The notes: generated by a model from the letters alone, not told the origin. A DNA stretch of 64,000 nucleotides from Comamonadaceae bacterium (GCA_013297925.1 JAAFJC010000005.1:36210-100209); one strand, 5' to 3'; counted from the stretch's first letter, positions 18,952 to 27,883 are shown. A program made the numbers and translations.

Positions 18952-18973
18952 TTGCATTGCAATTGTAATGCAA
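18952..18973 (-). promoter_or_regulatory. Candidate autoregulatory operator of the toxin-antitoxin pair
   Basis: The inverted repeat TTGCATT...AATGCAA surrounds a central GCAATTGT, 17 bases upstream of the antitoxin ATG. Placement fits autorepression by the antitoxin; this is inference. Confidence 0.55.
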
Positions 18974-18977
18974 CACC

Positions 18978-19883
18978 TCAAATCGAGGCAACTGCTAGCC
19001 TAGCAGCCGCCAAATCCCAGCCCGCCCAGCCGCAGCTTTTGAATAGGATGGGGCTGGTGCGTTTCGCGCTGGCCTCGCCGCGCACGATCTGGGCGAGGGT
19101 GGGGAACGTTGAAACATCTAAACCGGCTTGGATCAAGTCGCCAGCCTCATGCCCTGCGTCTGCGGTGTCGACCACGATCTGGCCTTGGGTCGCGAAGTGT
19201 TGGCAAAGCGCAGGGCTGAGCTCGACCATGCTGGGTTTGAACGCGCCCACTGCTGCGATGAAAGCATCGGGCCTTGGTAGCTCAGAGAGCACAATTCCAT
19301 TAGCGGGCGTGCACGTGACGACGAGCGGGCAATGGGCAAGCGCGACATTGGGCTCGTGCGTGATGCTGGCTTGCAGGCCGAGGCTTCTTGCATGCGCTGC
19401 AAGGCGCTCGCTGCTCTCAAGAGTGCGCGACGCGATGATGACTTCTTGGATACCCAAGCCCTGCGCAAAGGCTTCCAGATGCGCCCAGCCTTGCACACCT
19501 GCGCCGACGATGAGCAGCGGGCCAGAAGGGTTGGGCGCAAGCTTTTGAGCCGCGAGCAAGGAGACGGCGGCAGTGCGCCTTGCAGTGACGGTGGGGCCAT
19601 GAAGGATGGCGATGCGTTGGCCAGTTTTCACGTCGAAGACGATCACATCGCCTTGGATCGTGGGCAAGGCTTGCGCGGCGTTGGCAGGTGTGAGGCTGAT
19701 CAGCTTGGTGATGGCGATGCGCTCATCGCAGGCAGGCATCACAAAGAGCGAAGCGCCTGCGGCCAAGCTTTGCACAATGCGCTCAGGCACTTGCGCGCCA
19801 CCGCCCTCCAGCAGACAGGAGATTTCAGCAGCCAAAGCGCTGTAGGGCAGCTTGGCAGCAGTTTCAGAGGCATTCAGGATCAT
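18978..19883 (-). CDS. Ornithine cyclodeaminase / pyrroline-2-carboxylate reductase family
   Basis: A 301-residue member of the ornithine cyclodeaminase/mu-crystallin family. The nucleotide-binding glycine motif is LLIVGAGVQGWAHLEAFA (about 123-140), preceded by the family block GPTVTARRTAAVSLLAAQ. The family contains true cyclodeaminases and NAD(P)H-dependent reductases of cyclic imino acids; the sequence resembles the reductase branch, but that is not certain. The frame extends to 19925, but the ATG at 19883 (MILNASE) begins the conserved region. The upstream extension has no ribosome site. Confidence 0.82.
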   Translation of the reverse strand: MILNASETAAKLPYSALAAEISCLLEGGGAQVPERIVQSLAAGASLFVMPACDERIAITKLISLTPANAAQALPTIQGDVIVFDVKTGQRIAILHGPTVTARRTAAVSLLAAQKLAPNPSGPLLIVGAGVQGWAHLEAFAQGLGIQEVIIASRTLESSERLAAHARSLGLQASITHEPNVALAHCPLVVTCTPANGIVLSELPRPDAFIAAVGAFKPSMVELSPALCQHFATQGQIVVDTADAGHEAGDLIQAGLDVSTFPTLAQIVRGEASAKRTSPILFKSCGWAGWDLAAARLAVASI

Positions 19884-19930
19884 ATTTAGACGAAAATAGG
19901 GCAATGACTGGTATAAAACCTGCATAGTAT

Positions 19931-19973
19931 GCTATGAAATCAAGAGCAATAAAATCATAGATTCTGTAGCGCG
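19931..19973 (+). repeat. Family A repeat, degenerate copy
   Basis: GCTATGAAATCAAGAGCAAT and ATAGATTCTGTAGCGCG align with the copy at 50736, but the CGCGCAG part is not intact. It lies between the divergent genes at 19883 and 20015. Confidence 0.45.
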
Positions 19974-20014
19974 CAGCGCTCACCCTTGATCCGATCTTCT
20001 CAGAAAACACAACA

Positions 20015-20956
20015 ATGACGCAAGAGATTCCGCTCTCCCATCCTTTAGATTTTTCAGGCCGCGTGGCTATCGTTACCGGTGCGGGTGGGGGCTTGGGGCG
20101 CTTGCATGCGCTGGCGCTGGCCTCGCGGGGCGCGAAGGTGCTGGTCAATGATTTAGGCGGCATGCTGGATGGCACGGGCGGCTCGCCCTCTTCGGCGTCA
20201 AGTAACTCGGCTCAGAAGGTGGTGGATGAAATCGTGGCGGCAGGCGGGCACGCTTTGGCCAATGGCGCATCGGTCACGGATTTTTCTGCCGTGCAAGCGA
20301 TGGTGGCGCAAGCCGTGAATGCTTGGGGGCGCGTGGATATTTTGGTGAACAACGCGGGCGTGCTACGCGATAAATCGTTTGCGAAGATGGAGATGGAGGA
20401 TTTCCGCTTTGTGGTGGATGTGCATTTGATGGGCGCGGCGCATTGCAGCAAGGCGGTGTGGGCGCAGATGATGGCGCAAAAATATGGCCGCATCGTGATG
20501 ACGACTTCCAGCACCGGGCTCTATGGCAATTTTGGGCAGGCGAACTATGGCGCGGCAAAACTCGCGCAAGTGGGCTTGATGCAAACGCTGGCGATTGAGG
20601 GCGCCAAACACGGCATTCATGTGAACGCGCTTGCGCCCACGGCCACCACGCGGATGACGGAGGCTTTGTTTCCTGAAGATGTGCACGAGGCTTTTAAGCC
20701 TGAGGCAGTGGTGCCAGCCATGCTGGTGCTCGCACATGAGAGCGCACCCACGCGAACGATCCTCTGCGCCGGCGCGGGGGGCTTTGAGGCTGCGCATATC
20801 ACGCTAACGCAAGGCATTCATCTCGGCTTGGGCGATGGCGTGCCTGAGCAATTGGCAGCTGCCCTTGCGCAGACGACTGACCGCGCAGGCAGCACCGTGC
20901 CAGGCAGCGGCGCGGAACAAGGCGCGAATGAAATGCGCTTGGCGCGTGGACAATAA
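20015..20956 (+). CDS. SDR family 3-hydroxyacyl-CoA dehydrogenase-like protein
   Basis: A 313-residue short-chain dehydrogenase. It resembles the dehydrogenase domain of the multifunctional type 2 beta-oxidation enzyme: VAIVTGAGGGLGRLHALALASRGAKVLVNDLGG at the N-terminus, NNAGVLRDKSFAKM, the catalytic serine in TTSSTGLYGNFGQ and Y-x3-K in YGAAKLAQVG. It probably oxidises a 3-hydroxyacyl-CoA with NAD. No hydratase domain is attached. The exact substrate is unknown. Confidence 0.85.
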   Translation: MTQEIPLSHPLDFSGRVAIVTGAGGGLGRLHALALASRGAKVLVNDLGGMLDGTGGSPSSASSNSAQKVVDEIVAAGGHALANGASVTDFSAVQAMVAQAVNAWGRVDILVNNAGVLRDKSFAKMEMEDFRFVVDVHLMGAAHCSKAVWAQMMAQKYGRIVMTTSSTGLYGNFGQANYGAAKLAQVGLMQTLAIEGAKHGIHVNALAPTATTRMTEALFPEDVHEAFKPEAVVPAMLVLAHESAPTRTILCAGAGGFEAAHITLTQGIHLGLGDGVPEQLAAALAQTTDRAGSTVPGSGAEQGANEMRLARGQ

Positions 20957-20976
20957 TCGCTTTCAGGGAACGCCAC

Positions 20977-22359
20977 ATGCAAATCATCGCCTCCGCCTTC
21001 AAAGCTTACGACATTCGCGGCATCGTGCCGAGCGCTCTCCATGAAGACTTCGCGCTTGGCTTAGGCCGCGCCTTTGGCACGATGGCTTTGCGTGAAGGAC
21101 AAAAGCTTGTCGCAGTTGGCAGAGATGGCCGCTTGAGCGGGCCTGCGCTCTCTGCTGCCTTGGTGCGCGGGCTGCAAGAAGCAGGCATGCAGGTGATTGA
21201 CGTTGGTCTCGTTACCACCCCCCTGCTCTACTTTGCTGCCAACACGCTCTGCGAAAGCGGCATCCAAGTTACGGGCAGCCACAACCCGAAGGATTACAAC
21301 GGCTTCAAAATGGTGATGGGCGGCCGCGCGATTTATGGCGACGAAATTCAGGCACTGCGCCAAATGATGGAAAGCGAAACCTGGACGCTGCAAGCCGGCG
21401 GCGCGGTGCGCAATGTGAATGTGGAGGCGCCTTATCGGGATCGCATCGCTTCTGACATTCGCTTGAAGCGCAAAATGAAAATCGTCGTCGATAGCGGCAA
21501 TGGCATTGCTGGCGCAACAGCACCTGAGATCTTCCGAAAAATCGGCTGTGACGTGATTGAGCTGTACAGCGAAGTGGATGGCAATTTCCCCAATCATCAT
21601 CCTGACCCAAGCAAACCCGAAAATCTACAAGACCTGATCCGCACTTTGCAAACCACCGATGCCGAGCTTGGCTTTGCTTTTGATGGCGACGGCGACAGGT
21701 TGGGTGTCGTTACGAAAGACGGCAATGTGATCTATCCAGATCGCCAGATGATGCTGTTCGCGCGTGATGTGCTCTCGCGGGTGCCAGGTGGCACGATCAT
21801 GTTTGACGTGAAATGCTCACAGCGCTTAGCGCCCGCCATCACAGCCGCAGGCGGCGTGGCGGAGATGTACAAAACCGGCCACTCCCTCATCAAAGCCCGC
21901 ATGAAGCAAAACGGATCACCGCTGGGCGGCGAGATGAGCGGCCATATCTTCTTCAAAGAGCGCTGGTTTGGCTTTGACGATGGCACCTATGCGGGCTGCA
22001 GATTGCTGGAGATTTTGAGCGCCTCGCCCGATGCCAACAAAGTGCTCAACGATTTGCCCACAAGTTTTTCCACGCCTGAGCTCAATGTAGCCTGCGCCGA
22101 GGGCGAGCCGCACGCGGTCGTAGCGACCCTTCAATCCGAAGCGAAGTTTGCGGCGCCAGCAAAGGTCAACACCATTGATGGCTTGCGCGTCGATTGGCCA
22201 GATGGCTTTGGCCTGATCCGCGCCTCCAACACCACGCCTGTGCTCGTGCTGCGATTCGAAGGCCACACCGAGGCTGCGCTGCAGCGCATTGAGCAAGAGA
22301 TGATGGCTTTGCTCAAAACCGCCAAGCCGGATGCACAGGTGCAGGCATCAGCACACTGA
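20977..22359 (+). CDS. Phosphomannomutase/phosphoglucomutase
   Basis: A 460-residue alpha-D-phosphohexomutase of the AlgC type, which interconverts the 1- and 6-phosphates of mannose and glucose for LPS and exopolysaccharide precursors. The phosphoserine loop is QVTGSHNPKDYNGFK (about 92-106), the metal site is FAFDGDGDRLGVV (about 229-241), the sugar-binding GEMSGHIFF follows, and the phosphate-binding loop is RASNTTPVLVLRFEG. Length is normal. waaA follows closely, which fits an envelope sugar role. Confidence 0.93.
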   Translation: MQIIASAFKAYDIRGIVPSALHEDFALGLGRAFGTMALREGQKLVAVGRDGRLSGPALSAALVRGLQEAGMQVIDVGLVTTPLLYFAANTLCESGIQVTGSHNPKDYNGFKMVMGGRAIYGDEIQALRQMMESETWTLQAGGAVRNVNVEAPYRDRIASDIRLKRKMKIVVDSGNGIAGATAPEIFRKIGCDVIELYSEVDGNFPNHHPDPSKPENLQDLIRTLQTTDAELGFAFDGDGDRLGVVTKDGNVIYPDRQMMLFARDVLSRVPGGTIMFDVKCSQRLAPAITAAGGVAEMYKTGHSLIKARMKQNGSPLGGEMSGHIFFKERWFGFDDGTYAGCRLLEILSASPDANKVLNDLPTSFSTPELNVACAEGEPHAVVATLQSEAKFAAPAKVNTIDGLRVDWPDGFGLIRASNTTPVLVLRFEGHTEAALQRIEQEMMALLKTAKPDAQVQASAH

Positions 22360-22372
22360 CGCAGCCATTTCA

Positions 22373-23683
22373 ATGCAGGCCTTCGCGCTCTCTGTCTATC
22401 GCCTGCTCACTTGGGCTTTGCAGCCCTTGGTGCGCCTGCGTTTGAGCCGACGCGCAGCAAAAGAGCCGCTGTATGGACAGTGGATTGGAGAGCGCTTTGG
22501 CAGCTACTCGCAGCCTGCATCGGAAGGATGGATTTGGATTCACGCTGTCTCTTTAGGCGAGACACGCGCCGCTGCGATTTTGCTGCGCGAGCTGCGTGCG
22601 CAAATTCCTGGCATGAAACTGCTGCTCACGCATGGCACAGCCACGGGGCGAGAAGAAGGCGCAAAGCTCTTGCAAGCTGGTGACTTGCAAGTTTGGCAGC
22701 CGTGGGACAGCAGGAAGGCCACGCAAAGCTTTTTCAAGTGCTTCAAACCACGCATCGGCATCGTGATGGAAACCGAGGTATGGCCGAATCTTTGCGCTGC
22801 GGCAAAAGAAGCAGGCGTGCCGATGGTGCTGGCTAACGCAAGATTGAGTGATCGCTCTTTGCGCAAGGCGCAGCGTGTGAGCCTCTTGGCCAAGCCGGCG
22901 TTTGCCAGCTTTGCCGCTGTGCTCGCGCAAACCGATGATGATGCAAAGCGTTTGCAGCTGGTGGGCGCTAGCCAAGTGAGCGTGGTGGGCAATTTAAAGT
23001 TTGATGTGAGGATCGATCCCGCTTTGCAGCAAACAGGCCGAGCTTTCAAGCAGCAGCTGGGCGATACGCGTGTGATCATGCTGGCCATCAGCCGGGAGGG
23101 CGAAGAAGTACAGTTTTTAGAGCAAATACGCTTGATTTCCGGCATAAATACTGCGGAAAGCGCTATTGAATCAATAGCAAATAAGAGCGCATCCAAGATC
23201 CAATGGCTGATCGTGCCACGCCATCCGCAGCGTTTTGATGAAGTGCAACGGCTTTGCGAGCAAGCAGGGCTCGCCGTCTCGCGCAGAAGCCAATGGAACG
23301 ACACGCCCACGCCCGCCGATATTTGGCTAGGAAATAGCTTGGGCGAAATGGCGATGTATTACAGCTTGGCCGATGTGGCGCTCCTTGGCGGCAGTTTTGA
23401 GCCGCTCGGCGGGCAAAACCTGATTGAGGCGATTGCTGCCGGTTGCCCGGTGATCATGGGCCCACACACTTTCAATTTCCTCGAAGCAAGTGAAACGGCC
23501 CAAGCCGCCGGAGCAGCTGTGCGCGTGGCAAGCATGCAAGCCGGCGTGCAAGAAGCCGCTGCGCTGATGGGCCAGCCCGCAAAGCGCCAAGCCTTACAGC
23601 AAGCAGGAGCGCATTGGCTGGCGATGAGCCAAGGCGCAGCGCAGCGGCAAGCGCAGGCCTTGGCGGATGTGCTGGCTGAGTAA
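22373..23683 (+). CDS. waaA: Kdo transferase WaaA with a repeat-encoded insert
   Basis: A 436-residue 3-deoxy-D-manno-octulosonic acid transferase, which adds Kdo to lipid IVA at the inner membrane. Typical blocks are the N-terminal membrane anchor, WIWIHAVSLGETRAA with the catalytic glutamate, ETEVWPN, VPMVLANARLSDRS, NLKFD, VPRHPQRFDEV and LGGSFEPLGGQNLIEA. Between the SREGEE motif and VPRHPQRF, residues about 248-269 (FLEQIRLISGINTAESAIES...) come from a family A repeat. This loop is normally shorter, so the repeat probably entered in frame. The ATG at 22373 is used; the frame starts at 22331 inside the preceding gene. Confidence 0.93.
   Translation: MQAFALSVYRLLTWALQPLVRLRLSRRAAKEPLYGQWIGERFGSYSQPASEGWIWIHAVSLGETRAAAILLRELRAQIPGMKLLLTHGTATGREEGAKLLQAGDLQVWQPWDSRKATQSFFKCFKPRIGIVMETEVWPNLCAAAKEAGVPMVLANARLSDRSLRKAQRVSLLAKPAFASFAAVLAQTDDDAKRLQLVGASQVSVVGNLKFDVRIDPALQQTGRAFKQQLGDTRVIMLAISREGEEVQFLEQIRLISGINTAESAIESIANKSASKIQWLIVPRHPQRFDEVQRLCEQAGLAVSRRSQWNDTPTPADIWLGNSLGEMAMYYSLADVALLGGSFEPLGGQNLIEAIAAGCPVIMGPHTFNFLEASETAQAAGAAVRVASMQAGVQEAAALMGQPAKRQALQQAGAHWLAMSQGAAQRQAQALADVLAE
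23139..23180 (-). repeat. Family A repeat, in-frame in waaA
   Basis: Reversed copy: CCGGCATAAATACTGCGGAA followed by AGCGCTATTGAATCAATAGC. Read in the host frame it gives SGINTAESAIESIA. Confidence 0.93.
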
Positions 23684-23905
23684 GCCCGCCGCGCGGGGCG
23701 CTAAAACCCCGAGCTTTGCAGGGGATTAATGCCGGGTTTCTGACAAGAATCATGCTGATTGAGCCGATGCCAGCCCTGCCCTTTGGCTAACCGCAGCTGG
23801 CAGACTCGAATCCCCACTCTATTCCTGCGCAGTGTTTTCCCCTGTTGCCTAAGGCTCTGCCGCGCTTTACTATGGCAGGTTGACATTATCACTACAAGGA
23901 TCTTC

Positions 23906-25582
23906 ATGGCCTCGACCAAACTTCTCCTCGACTATATCTACGAGCACGAATCCAAGCGTGCGAACGACATCGTCTTCACGCAGCCCATGGGCGGCGGCAA
24001 AGTGGTGGATTTCACTTGGGCGCAGGCAGCGGACCAGGCCCGCCGCATGGCCACGTATCTGAAAGCGCAAGGCTTTGAGCCCGGCGCGCGCATCGCGATT
24101 TTGTCCAAAAACACCGCCCATTTCATGATGGCCGAGATGGCCATTTGGATGGCGGGCTACACCACCGTGGCGATTTTCCCCACCGAGGGCGCAGACACCG
24201 TGAAATACGTGCTGACCCACAGCGAGGCATCGCTGTTGTTTGTGGGCAAGCTTGATGCATTTGACACGCAAATCGGCGGCATTCCTGCAGGCCTGCCCTG
24301 CGTAGCCTTGCCCCTGTCTCCGAAAAACAGCTACCGCACTTGGGATGACATCACCACCCAAACGCAGCCTATCGCCGGCAAGCCTGCGCGCGCTGGCGGC
24401 GATCTGTGCTTCATCATGTACACCTCGGGCTCCACAGGCACACCGAAGGGCGTGATGCACACCTTTGAAGGCGCAACCCGCGCCAGCGAGGGCATCGTCA
24501 CGTTCACCAACTCACAAATGGGCAATGCGCCCTATCGCGCACTGTCGTATCTGCCTCTGGCGCATATTTTTGAGCGCGCGTGGATTGCGTGTTCTGGCTA
24601 TGTCAAGGGGAGTGGCCGCATTTTCTTTGCGGAAGCGCTTGAAACCTTCGTGCAAGATTTGCAGCGCGCTCGCCCCACGGTGTTTATCTCCGTGCCGCGC
24701 CTCTGGCTCAAATTCCAGCAAGGCGTGTCTGCCAAGATGCCGCAGAAAAAGCTCAAAACCTTGCTCAGCATCCCGATCCTCAACAACATCGTGCGCAAAA
24801 AAGTGCTCACGCAGTTGGGCTTGAATGAAGTCGTGCTCGCAGGCTGCGGCTCTGCGCCGCTACCTCCTGCGCTCTTGCAGTGGTATCGCGATCTGGGCCT
24901 GCATTTGTCGGAAGGCTACGGCATGACGGAAGACTTCGCTTACTCGCACTCCACCAACAAAAACCAGCAAGAGCTCGGCTACGTGGGTGTGCCTTATCCC
25001 GGCGTGCAGCGCCGCTTGGATGACGATGGCGAAATCTTGATCAAATCTTTGGGCACGATGAAGGGCTACTACAAGCAGCCCGAGCTGGATGCCGAAGTGT
25101 TCACCGCCGACGGCTTTTTCCGCACCGGCGATTTAGGCGAGGCTCTGCCAGACGGCCAGCTCAAGCTCACAGGCCGCAAGAAAGAGCTGTTCAAGACAGC
25201 CAAGGGCAAATACGTGGCTCCTGCGCCGATTGAAAACATGATCAACGAAAGCCCGATGGTCGAGCTGTGCTTGGTCTCAGGCGTCGGCCAACCTGCCGCT
25301 TACGCAATTGTGGTGCCCGCCGAAGGCCTGCGCCCCCAGCTGAAAGATGCAACGGTGCGCGCTGAGTTTGAAGCCGAAATGAAAGCGGTGCTCGCTCGCG
25401 TCAATGCCAAAGTGGCCGATTACGAGCAGTTGTCAAAAATCGTCGTCGCCAAAGACCCATGGACGATTGATAACGGCCAACTCACACCCACGATGAAAAT
25501 CAAGCGCTCCAAGATCGAAGCCAATGTGGCACCGAACGTGGATAAGTGGTATGAGACCAAGGGCCAGGTGATTTGGGCTTGA
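23906..25582 (+). CDS. Long-chain-fatty-acid--CoA ligase-like AMP-binding protein
   Basis: A 558-residue adenylate-forming enzyme. The ATP loop is FIMYTSGSTGTPKGVMHTF (about 170-188); further motifs are LPLAHIFERAW, EGYGMTEDFAYS, the hinge FRTGDLGEALPDGQLKLTGRKKELFKTAKGKYVAP, and a C-terminal lysine in PTMKIKR. This layout matches long-chain acyl-CoA synthetases of the ACSL/FAA type more than FadD. ATG 23906 has a good ribosome site (ACAAGGA) nearby; the frame extends further upstream without one. Confidence 0.87.
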   Translation: MASTKLLLDYIYEHESKRANDIVFTQPMGGGKVVDFTWAQAADQARRMATYLKAQGFEPGARIAILSKNTAHFMMAEMAIWMAGYTTVAIFPTEGADTVKYVLTHSEASLLFVGKLDAFDTQIGGIPAGLPCVALPLSPKNSYRTWDDITTQTQPIAGKPARAGGDLCFIMYTSGSTGTPKGVMHTFEGATRASEGIVTFTNSQMGNAPYRALSYLPLAHIFERAWIACSGYVKGSGRIFFAEALETFVQDLQRARPTVFISVPRLWLKFQQGVSAKMPQKKLKTLLSIPILNNIVRKKVLTQLGLNEVVLAGCGSAPLPPALLQWYRDLGLHLSEGYGMTEDFAYSHSTNKNQQELGYVGVPYPGVQRRLDDDGEILIKSLGTMKGYYKQPELDAEVFTADGFFRTGDLGEALPDGQLKLTGRKKELFKTAKGKYVAPAPIENMINESPMVELCLVSGVGQPAAYAIVVPAEGLRPQLKDATVRAEFEAEMKAVLARVNAKVADYEQLSKIVVAKDPWTIDNGQLTPTMKIKRSKIEANVAPNVDKWYETKGQVIWA

Positions 25583-25597
25583 TACTTTGATCATGGT

Positions 25598-25635
25598 TTG
25601 CTACTGATTCAGTAGCATTCGGCGCAGATTCTGTA
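25598..25635 (+). repeat. Family A repeat, intergenic
   Basis: TTGCTACTGATTCAGTAGC is followed by ATTCGGCGCAGATTCTG. The GCCGGC end is missing; its CGGCGCAGA forms one arm of the terminator at 25619-25650. Confidence 0.8.
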
Positions 25636-25650
25636 TTGAGTCTGCGCCGA
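25619..25650. terminator. Bidirectional terminator using a repeat arm
   Basis: The stem TCGGCGCAGA/TCTGCGCCGA lies between convergent genes, with TCTTCTTTGT after it. The left arm is the conserved part of a family A repeat. Confidence 0.6.
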
Positions 25651-25668
25651 TCTTCTTTGTAAATCTGG

Positions 25669-26145
25669 TTATTTTTTCTGCCAGAAACTGCTGTGCAGCT
25701 CACCGATCTCTGGCTCGACTTCGCTCACAGGGCCGATCACTTCAATGGCTTTTTGGCCATGACTGAAAACCACTCGGCACGGTAGATTCAATGTCGGGTT
25801 TTCCGGATGGCTCCCTGTGAAAGCCAGTAGGCACGCTTCGGTCATGCCATAAACCACGCGGCCAATATTCGCCCAATAGAAAGTGCCGGCGCACATGGCG
25901 CAGGGCTCGACGGTGGTGACCATCGTGCATTGCCACAGATAATCAGCGCTGTATTTTTCAGCCGCCGCGCGAATGAGCGTGGCTTCTGCATGGTTGACCG
26001 TATTGATATTGCCTTGGCGCATCAAAACGGTTTCGCCATCAGGCGCAATCAACACCGCGCCAAAAGGATGGTGCCCCGAGCTCATCGCCTCCCGAGCAAC
26101 TTCGTTGGCTTCACGCAATGCAGCGACGACTTGGTTTGGATTCAT
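25669..26145 (-). CDS. Nucleoside/guanine deaminase (cytidine deaminase fold)
   Basis: A 158-residue zinc deaminase. The zinc site is seen in NHAEATLIRAAAEKY (HAE) and TTVEPCAMCAGTFYWANI (PCxxC). The length and the C-terminal extension fit guanine deaminases of the GuaD type and related nucleoside deaminases rather than TadA. It is next to ureide catabolism genes and an ABC transporter on the same strand, which supports conversion of guanine to xanthine. The GuaD assignment is inference from context. Confidence 0.82.
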   Translation of the reverse strand: MNPNQVVAALREANEVAREAMSSGHHPFGAVLIAPDGETVLMRQGNINTVNHAEATLIRAAAEKYSADYLWQCTMVTTVEPCAMCAGTFYWANIGRVVYGMTEACLLAFTGSHPENPTLNLPCRVVFSHGQKAIEVIGPVSEVEPEIGELHSSFWQKK

Positions 26146-26175
26146 ATCAGTGATTCTGCGAACCGCACGACACGT

Positions 26176-26943
26176 TTACGTGTTTTGAGAACCACGGTGA
26201 GCCCAAGCCGTGGTGTGCTTCTCGATGTAAGAGAAGAACTCATACATCGCCATGGCCATCACGCTGATCAGCACCAAGCCAGCAAACGCGAGCGGCAGGC
26301 GCTGCTGGCTGCCAGCGGTTTGCATGAGCGAGCCAATACCGGAATCGCCAGCCGTCATCTCAGCGAGCACTGTGCCGACGAACGCCAAAGTGATCGCCAC
26401 TTTGAGCGAGCCGTAGAAATACGGCATGCAGCGAGGCAGGCCGATCTTCGTCAAAATATCCCAGCGCTTCGCACCGAGCACGCGCAGCACATCTTCGAGC
26501 TCGGGCTCCAGTGTGGCTAAACCCGTTGCGATATTCACCGTGATGGGAAAGAAGCAAATCAAAAAGGCTGTGAGCACACCTGGCACCACGCCGATGCCAA
26601 ACCAGACCACCAAGATCGGGACAATCGCCGCTTTAGGCACAGCGTTGAAGCCCACCATCAGCGGATAAAGCGCAGCATAGGCCATGCGTGATGAGCCGAC
26701 GATGAAGCCAAGCAACACGCCCACCACAATCGCAATCGCAAAGCCCACCATCGTGACCCAGAAGGTCTGCCACGCGGCTTTGAGCAAAGGCTCTTTGAAT
26801 TGCACAAACTCTTTGGCAATCTGCAAAGGGCTGGGGAAAATGAATTCAGGGATTTTGAACAGCGTGACGATAAGCTGCCAGAGCAGCAACATCACAATCA
26901 AAACGGCGACAGGTGCAATACGCTCAAAATTTTTATTCATCAT
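26176..26943 (-). CDS. NitT/TauT family ABC transporter permease
   Basis: A 255-residue inner membrane permease with about six hydrophobic segments. The cytoplasmic EAA-like loop is in LATLEPELEDVLRVLGAKRWDILTKIGLPRCMPYFYG (about residues 150-187). It is the membrane subunit of the TauC/SsuC/NitT type. The ATPase gene ends 11 bases upstream. The substrate is probably a purine-derived or nitrogen-rich compound, judged from the neighbours only. Confidence 0.87.
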   Translation of the reverse strand: MMNKNFERIAPVAVLIVMLLLWQLIVTLFKIPEFIFPSPLQIAKEFVQFKEPLLKAAWQTFWVTMVGFAIAIVVGVLLGFIVGSSRMAYAALYPLMVGFNAVPKAAIVPILVVWFGIGVVPGVLTAFLICFFPITVNIATGLATLEPELEDVLRVLGAKRWDILTKIGLPRCMPYFYGSLKVAITLAFVGTVLAEMTAGDSGIGSLMQTAGSQQRLPLAFAGLVLISVMAMAMYEFFSYIEKHTTAWAHRGSQNT

Positions 26944-26954
26944 GTATCTCCCGA

Positions 26955-27785
26955 TCAGTTAGGCGTCACAGCTGTGGTTTTACGGATGGCACCAATGTGC
27001 CCGCGCAGCTCTTGCACAATCGCAGTGAATTCAGGCGTGTAGGTGACATCCAAATCACGCGGGCGCGGCAGATCAATATTGCGCTCCACAATAAAACGAC
27101 CCGGGCTCTTGCTCATGCAGTAAACGCGATCCGCGAGGAAGACACTCTCGCGCAGATCGTGCGTGACCAAGATCACATTGAACTTTTGCGCGGCATGCAA
27201 ATCGCGCAGCGCACACCACAGCTCCTCGCGGGTGAAGGCATCCAGCGCACCAAAAGGCTCATCGAGTAGAAGCATCTTGGGCTCATGAATCAACGCACGA
27301 CAAATCGAGGCACGCTGCTGCATACCGCCTGAGAGCTGCCAAGGATACTGACGCTCATAGCCGCCCAAACCTACGGATTGCAAAAGCTTGGCCGCGCGCT
27401 CTTCATACTCTTTGCGCTTGGCTTTGAAATTGCTGCGATAGGGCTCGACGATCTCCAGCGGCAAGAGCACGTTATCCAGGGTGGTGCGCCAAGGCAAGAG
27501 GCTTGGCGCTTGGAAGGCCATGCCTGAAATCTTCAAAGGACCAGTGACGGGCGTGTTGTCCACATGGATCGTGCCCTTGGTGGGCATGCGCAGACCCGTG
27601 GTGAGTTTCATGAAGGTGGATTTGCCGCAGCCCGATGGCCCGACGATGGCGATGAATTCTCCTTGCGTCATTTGCAAAGAAATATCTTCCACCGCATACT
27701 GCCCTTTGGCAAGCAGCTCATCGTTGTAAGCAAGCCAGACGTTTTGGAAATCAACAAAAGGGCGTGGGGCGGTGGTGGAAGTCAT
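26955..27785 (-). CDS. NitT/TauT family ABC transporter ATPase
   Basis: A 276-residue ATPase. Walker A is IVGPSGCGKSTFMK (about 48-61), the signature is WQLSGGMQQRASICRAL, Walker B is PKMLLLDEPFGALD, and the H-loop is VILVTHDLRESVFLADRV. It pairs with the permease downstream and the binding protein upstream. The 115-base gap to the binding protein gene holds a hairpin and a family A repeat, which may lower ATPase expression relative to the binding protein. Confidence 0.92.
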   Translation of the reverse strand: MTSTTAPRPFVDFQNVWLAYNDELLAKGQYAVEDISLQMTQGEFIAIVGPSGCGKSTFMKLTTGLRMPTKGTIHVDNTPVTGPLKISGMAFQAPSLLPWRTTLDNVLLPLEIVEPYRSNFKAKRKEYEERAAKLLQSVGLGGYERQYPWQLSGGMQQRASICRALIHEPKMLLLDEPFGALDAFTREELWCALRDLHAAQKFNVILVTHDLRESVFLADRVYCMSKSPGRFIVERNIDLPRPRDLDVTYTPEFTAIVQELRGHIGAIRKTTAVTPN

Positions 27786-27806
27786 TTTATGCCTAATAGG
27801 TATATG

Positions 27807-27849
27807 GCCGGCTTATTTATTGCGCAGAGTGCTCTTAATTAGATAGCAA
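27807..27849 (-). repeat. Family A repeat, intergenic in the ABC transporter operon
   Basis: Reversed copy: GCCGGCTTATTTATTGCGCA followed by GAGTGCTCTTAATTAGATAGC. It lies between the binding protein and ATPase genes, directly beyond a hairpin. Confidence 0.85.
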
Positions 27850-27883
27850 AAGACCAGAAGATTTTTCAAGGCTTCTGGTCTTT
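27849..27883 (-). terminator. Intra-operon hairpin after the binding protein gene
   Basis: A perfect 12-base stem AAAGACCAGAAG/CTTCTGGTCTTT encloses an 11-base loop. On the minus strand it lies 17 bases after the binding-protein stop and is followed by a short T-rich run. It may be an mRNA-stabilising hairpin or a partial terminator. Confidence 0.6.

Noticed and set aside
23684-23905. A small gene or riboswitch between waaA and the acyl-CoA synthetase gene
   Set aside because: No frame with a ribosome site and no known aptamer pattern could be seen; only GC-rich short inverted repeats near 23684.
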